The notes beneath the pieces are model-generated. The model was not told the DNA's origin. It did not search any database and worked only from the letters and a program-made list of their open reading frames with translations. A program made the translations under genes and the position numbers. A DNA stretch of 64,000 nt from a virus. The stretch spans positions 28,931 through 92,930 of the IMG/VR virus record IMGVR_UViG_3300042484_001245. One strand, written 5' to 3'. This document shows positions 58,910-64,000 of the stretch, piece after piece. Every line of letters starts with the position of its first letter. Within the stretch, counting starts at the first letter, position 1.

Positions 58910-59151
58910 GTTCAGTAGACACGTTCACTTGGTTGCCTGTAGGATATATGACAGCATCAATAGGGGCGAGCGTTCCATCAAACTTTATTGAAGTGGACGG
59001 ACAACTTCTGTCAAAACAAGAGTATGCAGAAGTATATGAAGTATTGCGTGGATCTGTCAAAGAAGATGCTGAAAACTTTTTCTTGCCATCCAAAGATGAA
59101 GTTAAAACTTTGTTTAGTTTGTCTGCCAGGATTTTCATCAAAGTCAGATAG
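58894..59151 (+). CDS. small tail-collar-like protein
   Basis: 85 residues, overlapping gp61 by 16 bases. FTWLPVGYMTASIGASVPSN then FIEVDGQLLSKQEYAEVYEV and FFLPSKDE follow the phage collar-domain pattern (G-x-x, P-x-x-F/W, D-G-x-x-x-S-x-x-x-Y, F-x-L-P). It is a lone short domain, perhaps a mini-fibre or a remnant. Confidence 0.5.
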   Translation: MEESVSSVDTFTWLPVGYMTASIGASVPSNFIEVDGQLLSKQEYAEVYEVLRGSVKEDAENFFLPSKDEVKTLFSLSARIFIKVR

Positions 59152-59193
59152 TGGCAAACATACATAGTAGAGATATACTATTGTGTGCTTACC

Positions 59194-60486
59194 ATGAAAA
59201 ATATTTTGCTTTCTATTGTCACTCTTGTTACAACACTTTTTGTTCCAGTGAGTTCAGAAGCGAACGCACAGGGTTTACCAAACGTTGGTTACGCACCATT
59301 CAATTTGACAGCCAACAAGTTTAATTGTAATGGGTTCATAAAATCAATAGAGCCACTAGAAGAAGTCCACATCGCCTTTTTGTTCAATACATTTGGCAAC
59401 AACTTTTCTTGCTTAGAGCGATTGCTTGCAGACCCACGACTCAAGACACTTGAAGTAAACTTAATCAATGAGCCTGGTCACAGAAACAATCGCCTTGGTA
59501 GCTATGAATTTTTGTATGGTGTTGGATCAGTAGCAACTTGGAACAAGAAGCTATCAGCACGAAATCCAGCACTAAAGCAGAAGTATATTAACTACGTTAA
59601 ACCCATTCAAGCTGTTTTGGCAGAACATCTTCGCCCACACACGACATTGATGATTAACCCAGGCTTAGAAAGTAATGTGTCAGCATCAGCAGGTAGAGTT
59701 CTTATTGCGTGGACTAGAGATCTTTTTCCTGATGCTCGAATTGTGTGGAATCCACACAGAGCATCTTTGAACACACGAAAATTTGTAAGTGCGGATCTTA
59801 TAGAAGGTCATGGACAATTTCCTGCACTTCGTGAGCCATGTGTTTACAACATGGATGGCACTGATGTTAAGTATAATAACAGACCTGCATTAGGTGAGGG
59901 TTCTGGTATAAAGAACTACTTTCACTCTGGTGCGCCATTGTTTCAACAGCTAGAAAAATATGCAAACCGATGTGAAGTAGCATTTGTTTGGACTCAAGAG
60001 GGTAATGGCCTAAGTTACAAGCAGGGATTCAAAGATCCGAGAGAGCGCAATAATTTTATTCCAACCGCTATGTACAGACAGATTATGCGAGACATTATTG
60101 CAGTACAGAAGCGTGGGAGAATTGCACCTAAGAGTGACACATACACAGCTAAAGACAATGCTATTGTCAACTCATGCTCTGTTGTGTCAAGCAATTTTGA
60201 AGATGGTCTAAAGTCTGGGAGATTATTAAAGCAATCTGAGTTTCCAGACCGAGGTGGTGTTTTGCTTCTTCCTACGGAGTTTCGCTCAGTAAAAAATGCA
60301 AGTCTCGTAAAGGGTACAAAAACTGTTGACTCTTTTAGAAATACTGGACCATATCACGATGGTCGACCATTGTTTCGTTCTAACACTTCCCCAACAACTT
60401 ATCCGTTTAACACATATCTGGTGTTCAACAAGGGAAACGTTCGATATTGTTTCAAATTATCTAACCCAAGAATCAGGTTGGACTAA
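59194..60486 (+). CDS. exported protein, possible glycosidase-like fold
   Basis: 430 residues from ATG 59194. A clear signal peptide (MKNILLSIVTLVTTLFVPVS, then SEANAQG with an A-x-A-type cleavage site). Segments LKTLEVNLINEPGHRNN and LMINPGLESNVSASAGRVLI recall TIM-barrel hydrolases (the N-E-P motif of glycosidases), but no family is certain. It would be sent to the periplasm or outside by the host Sec system, unusual for a lytic phage. Confidence 0.6.
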   Translation: MKNILLSIVTLVTTLFVPVSSEANAQGLPNVGYAPFNLTANKFNCNGFIKSIEPLEEVHIAFLFNTFGNNFSCLERLLADPRLKTLEVNLINEPGHRNNRLGSYEFLYGVGSVATWNKKLSARNPALKQKYINYVKPIQAVLAEHLRPHTTLMINPGLESNVSASAGRVLIAWTRDLFPDARIVWNPHRASLNTRKFVSADLIEGHGQFPALREPCVYNMDGTDVKYNNRPALGEGSGIKNYFHSGAPLFQQLEKYANRCEVAFVWTQEGNGLSYKQGFKDPRERNNFIPTAMYRQIMRDIIAVQKRGRIAPKSDTYTAKDNAIVNSCSVVSSNFEDGLKSGRLLKQSEFPDRGGVLLLPTEFRSVKNASLVKGTKTVDSFRNTGPYHDGRPLFRSNTSPTTYPFNTYLVFNKGNVRYCFKLSNPRIRLD

Positions 60487-60494
60487 ATTAAATC

Positions 60495-60523
60495 TTGTCA
60501 TTACAGTCTGAGTTTGCTATATT
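60495..60523 (+). promoter_or_regulatory. sigma70 promoter upstream of the ribonucleotide reductase
   Basis: TTGTCA, 17 bases, TATATT, 37 bases before the ATG, with GAGG as ribosome site. The reductase is thus an early gene with its own promoter. Confidence 0.65.
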
Positions 60524-60559
60524 CTCTTTCAGTTAATTGTCATTATCTGAGGTACATTC

Positions 60560-62491
60560 ATGTCTAAACTTCCTACGCTTTATCAGCAATTCATCCATCT
60601 TTCTCGCTACAGCCGATGGCTGCCAAATGAAAAAAGACGAGAAACTTGGGAAGAAACTGTTGATAGATATTTCGATTTTTTTGAAACACACTTACAAAAT
60701 CGTTGCGAATACACACTCAAGAAAACAACACGAGAAGAATTAAAAGAAGCTATTATTGCACTTGATGTTATGCCATCAATGCGTTGCTTGATGACGGCTG
60801 GCCCAGCATTAGAGCGTGACGAGATTGCAGGCTATAATTGTTCGTTTGTTGCTATTGATAGTCCACGTTCGTTTGATGAAATTCTATACATTCTTTCATG
60901 TGGTGTTGGAGTAGGATTTTCTGTCGAACGGCAATACGTCTCTCAACTGCCATCAGTATCAGACGAGTTCTATGATACAGATACAACAATTGTTGTGCAA
61001 GATTCAAAGATCGGATGGGCAAAATCACTTAAAGAGTTAATCGGACTTTTGTATCAAGGTCAAGTTCCAAAGATTGATGTGAGTAGAGTTAGACCTTCTG
61101 GTGCACCATTGAAAACATTTGGTGGTCGTGCATCAGGTCCAGCACCACTCGTAGCACTATTTGAGTTCTGTATCAAAACATTCAAAGGTGCAGCTGGCAG
61201 AAAGCTACAGTCAATTGAGTGTCACGACATCGTGTGCAAGATTGCAGAAGTAATCGTTGTCGGTGGTGTTCGTCGTTCAGCACTAATTTCTTTGAGCAAT
61301 CTTTCAGACGACAGAATGCGAGCAGCAAAATCTGGTCAGTGGTGGATAGAAAATGTACAGCGAGCACTTGCAAACAACAGTGCTTGTTATACTGAGAAGC
61401 CCGACATTGGCATCTTTATGGACGAGTGGAAGTCTTTGTACGAATCTCGCTCTGGTGAACGAGGCATCTTTAATCTTGTTGCAGCGAAGAAGAGCGCAGA
61501 AAATCTTGGCACAAATTCTCATGGCGACCCTCGAAGAGATGCATCAAAGATCGCTGGCACAAATCCATGTGCTGAGATTCTTCTCCGCAACAAAGGCTTC
61601 TGTAATCTTTCAGAAGTTGTTGTTCGTGCTGAAGATACAAAAGAAACACTACTCAAGAAAGTAGAACTTGCGACGATACTCGGCACGTTTCAATCAACTC
61701 TTACTGATTTTAGATACCTCTCGAAAGAGTGGAAAAAGAACGCAGAAGAAGAGCGATTGCTTGGTGTATCACTCACTGGTATTCTTGATAACTTGTTCAT
61801 GTCAACTCCAAGCGATGCGTTGAAAGAGTTCTTACTTGAATTGCGTGACAAAGCAATTGAGACAAATAGAAAGTGGGCAAAGCTGTTGGGTGTTCCTGAG
61901 TCTGCATCCATCACTTGTGTTAAGCCATCTGGCACAGTGTCTCAGCTCGTAGACAGTGCGAGTGGTATTCATCCTCGCCACTCTGATTACTACATCAGAA
62001 CAGTGCGAGCTGATAACAAAGATCCATTGTGCACACTGATGAAACAGATGGGATTTCCTAATGAGCCTGACGTTACAAAACCAGAACACACAACTGTGTT
62101 TTCGTTCCCTGTGAAGTCACCTGACCACGCACGTTTTAGAAATCAAGTTTCTGCTATTCAGCATCTTGAACTTTGGTTGTTCTACAAGAAGTATTGGGCA
62201 GAGCACACAGTGTCTATCACGATCTCTGTAAAAGAGAATGAATGGCTTGATGTTGCAGCGTATGTGTTTAAGCACTTTGATCACATTTCTGGAATATCAT
62301 TCTTGCCATTCAGTGATCATGTGTACAAACAAGCTCCATACCAAGACTGTACGAAAGAACAATATCAAGCTCTTTGTTCCAAGATGCCTCAGGATGCTGA
62401 CTGGTCGAAATTGCATATATACGAGAAGGAAGATACGACCACATCCACACAAGAATTGGCTTGTGTAGCAGGCTCGTGTGAACTTACATAA
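60560..62491 (+). CDS. nrdJ: adenosylcobalamin-dependent ribonucleotide reductase (class II, monomeric)
   Basis: 643 residues. Key residues: C94 in GYNCSFVAI, C337 in TNPCAEILL (radical cysteine with nearby E) and the C-terminal pair CVAGSC (C635, C640). KGFCNLSEVV and SITCVKPSGTVSQLVDSASG fit the monomeric class II (RTPR-like) family, shorter than the Lactobacillus enzyme. It makes deoxynucleotides from ribonucleotides using B12, without a NrdB partner; none is seen here. T4 itself uses a class I enzyme. The CobS/CobT pair may be tied to its cofactor need. Confidence 0.9.
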   Translation: MSKLPTLYQQFIHLSRYSRWLPNEKRRETWEETVDRYFDFFETHLQNRCEYTLKKTTREELKEAIIALDVMPSMRCLMTAGPALERDEIAGYNCSFVAIDSPRSFDEILYILSCGVGVGFSVERQYVSQLPSVSDEFYDTDTTIVVQDSKIGWAKSLKELIGLLYQGQVPKIDVSRVRPSGAPLKTFGGRASGPAPLVALFEFCIKTFKGAAGRKLQSIECHDIVCKIAEVIVVGGVRRSALISLSNLSDDRMRAAKSGQWWIENVQRALANNSACYTEKPDIGIFMDEWKSLYESRSGERGIFNLVAAKKSAENLGTNSHGDPRRDASKIAGTNPCAEILLRNKGFCNLSEVVVRAEDTKETLLKKVELATILGTFQSTLTDFRYLSKEWKKNAEEERLLGVSLTGILDNLFMSTPSDALKEFLLELRDKAIETNRKWAKLLGVPESASITCVKPSGTVSQLVDSASGIHPRHSDYYIRTVRADNKDPLCTLMKQMGFPNEPDVTKPEHTTVFSFPVKSPDHARFRNQVSAIQHLELWLFYKKYWAEHTVSITISVKENEWLDVAAYVFKHFDHISGISFLPFSDHVYKQAPYQDCTKEQYQALCSKMPQDADWSKLHIYEKEDTTTSTQELACVAGSCELT

Positions 62492-62724
62492 TGGGAAAGA
62501 AAGCAAAGAAAAGTTGTACGTGTCACGAATGTGAGATTGAGTTTGATATAGTCATCACATCAACGTCGGGTGGTCGCCATACTCCACAGATTTGTCCTTT
62601 CTGTGGAGATGGTGTCACTCTTAAAGAAGATCGTCCACTTCTTAAAGACTTCGATGAATATGACGAGTTTGATGACGACGAGTATTACACTGAAGATGAA
62701 GATGATTTTGATGATGAAGACTAA
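62491..62724 (+). CDS. zinc-ribbon protein with acidic tail
   Basis: 77 residues, sharing the TAATG overlap with the reductase. Cysteines C9, C11, C14 and C35, C38 (CTCHEC, ICPFCGD) could bind zinc. The last 30 residues are almost all D, E and Y, a DNA-mimic-like tail. Function unknown. Confidence 0.6.
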   Translation: MGKKAKKSCTCHECEIEFDIVITSTSGGRHTPQICPFCGDGVTLKEDRPLLKDFDEYDEFDDDEYYTEDEDDFDDED

Positions 62725-62732
62725 TTCACGCC

Positions 62733-63287
62733 GTGATTACTATCGGAATAGATTACTCAATGTCATCACCTGCCATCGCAGTTCACACTGGCGATGTGTG
62801 GAGTTTTGATGCGTGTAAATTCTACTTTCTCACTTCTGTCAAAAAGTTTGAAGTCAAGACACCTCGCATAGAGTCTACACTCTACAAGAATTGGCAATCA
62901 AACGAAGAGCGTTTTGATTTCATTTCATCATGGGCACTAAACATCATCAAGCAACATTCAGGTGCTCATGTGTTCTTAGAAGACTATGCGTTTGCAGCTA
63001 AAGGTGTTGTGTTCCACATCGGCGAGTGTGCAGGTACACTCAAACACAAACTGTGGCTAAACAAGTTTCAGTACAGTGCCTTCTCACCACCTTCAGTAAA
63101 AAAGTTTGCTTCAGGTAAAGGTAACGCAAACAAGATCATCATGCACGATGCATTCATCAAAGAGACTGCGTTCAATATTACAGCACAACTCGATTGCAAA
63201 ATTGGAGACAGTCCATCGAGCGATGTCATCGATGCGTATTATGTTGCTAAATGTGGCTTCACATCACTAACTACGAAAAACTCGTAG
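62733..63287 (+). CDS. RuvC-like Holliday junction resolvase
   Basis: 184 residues from a GTG at 62733. RNase-H-fold acidic residues lie in ITIGIDYSMSSPA (D7), VFLEDYAFAAKG (E83, D84) and SDVIDAYYVAK (C-terminal D). SPPSVKKFASGKGNANKIIM resembles the RuvC family segment before the last strand. It would resolve branched DNA before packaging, the role T4 gives to gp49, which is not seen here. Confidence 0.8.
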   Translation: MITIGIDYSMSSPAIAVHTGDVWSFDACKFYFLTSVKKFEVKTPRIESTLYKNWQSNEERFDFISSWALNIIKQHSGAHVFLEDYAFAAKGVVFHIGECAGTLKHKLWLNKFQYSAFSPPSVKKFASGKGNANKIIMHDAFIKETAFNITAQLDCKIGDSPSSDVIDAYYVAKCGFTSLTTKNS

Positions 63288-63293
63288 AGACTC

Positions 63294-63370
63294 GCTAGGA
63301 TCGATTTTAAGCATTAAACGGCACTTACGTGATACTTTGCTCATCTTTTCAGAAATCGCCGTTCCTAGCG
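63294..63370 (+). ncRNA. candidate structured RNA in the last gene gap
   Basis: Two nested inverted repeats. CGCTAGGA (63294-63301) pairs with TCCTAGCG (63363-63370), and AACGGC (63317-63322) pairs with GCCGTT (63358-63363). The right arms are adjacent, giving a nearly continuous 13-bp helix with a 15-base bulge on the left. The gene-free stretch runs 63288-63501; it also holds a 16-bp AAAAAATCGATTTTTT palindrome (63408-63423). Confidence 0.45.
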
Positions 63371-63501
63371 CATTTTGATTTTCTAACTAGCTGATTTTAT
63401 TGGGTGAAAAAAATCGATTTTTTCGTTGTTCTGATTGCTTTCTAGTGTTACTCTCTCAATGTTCAAAACCGTTTGTTTCCAAAAAAGTATTGAGTTATAA
63501 C

Positions 63502-64000
63502 ATGAGAACAAAATCCAGATTAACTGTTACTGAGGACGAACCACGTTTGAAGCCTGCGGAAACAGAGAGCATCGAATCTCAACTGAGTAAGATGTTCACA
63601 TGGTACAATTACAATCGCAACGGCGAAGATGCAAAGAAGTATTTCGTCGAATTCTTGCGACAGTCTGGAGAACCTTCAGACACACTGACACAGATTGAAG
63701 AATGCTCTACACTTCCATTATCGAGCACTATTGGATGGTTGTGTCGAATTAAAATCATTAACGGCGAGCGAGTACCAGCATCTTATGATAATAACATCGA
63801 AAAAGAAAAGATGCGAGTGCTTCAAGTTGCACTTGCAAAAAAGACTGTAGAAGAAAAGCCACAAGTAGAAAAAAAACCTAGCGTTCAAGATCATCTTGAG
63901 AATCAACTGCGAGAGTTGTTGAGCGATCTTGCGGTTAAAGTTGATGAGTTTGTTGAGACTCGTGGCAAAGCATCGTTTAACGCATACGATTGGCTTCAAT
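63502..64000 (+). CDS. conserved hypothetical protein, 3' end outside the window
   Basis: The frame from ATG 63502 stays open to the right edge: 166 codons with no stop. It begins MRTKSRLTVTEDEPRLKPAE, then a helical region (QLSKMFTWYNYNRNGEDAKK) and a charged linker (KKTVEEKPQVEKKPSV), then a second helical domain with FVETRGKASFNAYDW. The W-Y-N-Y-N and Y-D-W-L parts look like a small replication-associated phage protein, but I cannot name it. Confidence 0.65.
   Translation, partial: MRTKSRLTVTEDEPRLKPAETESIESQLSKMFTWYNYNRNGEDAKKYFVEFLRQSGEPSDTLTQIEECSTLPLSSTIGWLCRIKIINGERVPASYDNNIEKEKMRVLQVALAKKTVEEKPQVEKKPSVQDHLENQLRELLSDLAVKVDEFVETRGKASFNAYDWLQ

Overview
This window is one continuous stretch of a T4-like (tailed, contractile) phage genome. 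All genes lie on the + strand, are tightly packed, and often overlap by a few bases (ATGA or TAATG junctions). The best anchor is the T4-order virion block gp13-14-15-16-17-18-19-20-[gp67-like]-21-22-23, followed by uvsY, uvsW, gp55, gp47, gp46, then gp45, gp44, gp62, regA, and later gp43, uvsX, gp41 and gp61. A spanin pair (inner-membrane protein plus lipoprotein) points to a Gram-negative host. Gene order and accessory content resemble marine T4-like phages, but the sequence alone does not identify the host. Both window edges cut a gene: a LamG-domain adhesin on the left and an unknown protein on the right.

Layout. 1-3.6 kb: adhesin, holin-like protein and collar-type tail fibre. 3.6-18.1 kb: neck, terminase, tail, portal, protease, scaffold and capsid genes, most preceded by a T4-type late promoter (NATAAATA or ACTAAATA). 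18.1-28.4 kb: metallopeptidase, recombination genes, late sigma factor, ClpP-like protease, DNA methyltransferase and a SemiSWEET-like membrane protein, interrupted by a 600-bp non-coding region rich in inverted repeats. 28.4-32.1 kb: a CobT-like (HExxH plus VWA) and CobS-like (MoxR-type AAA+) pair, each behind its own sigma70-like promoter. 32.2-37 kb: winged-helix protein, sliding clamp, clamp loader, RegA, dUTPase and phosphoesterase. 37-37.3 kb: phased TTGGTCCAA iterons. 37.3-46.2 kb: lysozyme, then a DNA polymerase gene split in two by a 2.7-kb insert (DUF262-HNH protein, GIY-YIG-like protein, dCMP deaminase), then uvsX and gp41. 46.3-57 kb: an accessory block. 57-63.3 kb: spanins, primase, an exported protein, a B12-dependent ribonucleotide reductase and a RuvC-like resolvase.

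The most striking signal is in the 46.3-55.7 kb block. Six otherwise unrelated genes start with the same 10-residue signature, M-[KR]-x-[FY]-x-x-[YFL]-[IL]-x-E. It matches the capsid-targeting sequence of the T4 internal head proteins and contains the [IL]-x-E cleavage site of the gp21 prohead protease, which is also encoded here. The tagged proteins include a nucleic-acid-ligase-like nucleotidyltransferase, a HExxH metallopeptidase and a HAD-family nucleotidase. I infer a set of enzymes packed inside the capsid and delivered with the DNA.

How the parts work together. Early genes use host-like sigma70 promoters. gp55 with the gp45 clamp would turn on the late genes through the NATAAATA promoters. 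gp43 (two subunits), 44/62, 45, 41 and 61 form the replisome. UvsX, UvsY, UvsW and 46/47 run recombination. dCMP deaminase, dUTPase and the class II reductase supply nucleotides. CobS/CobT may support the B12 need of that reductase. Lysozyme, holin and spanins end the cycle.
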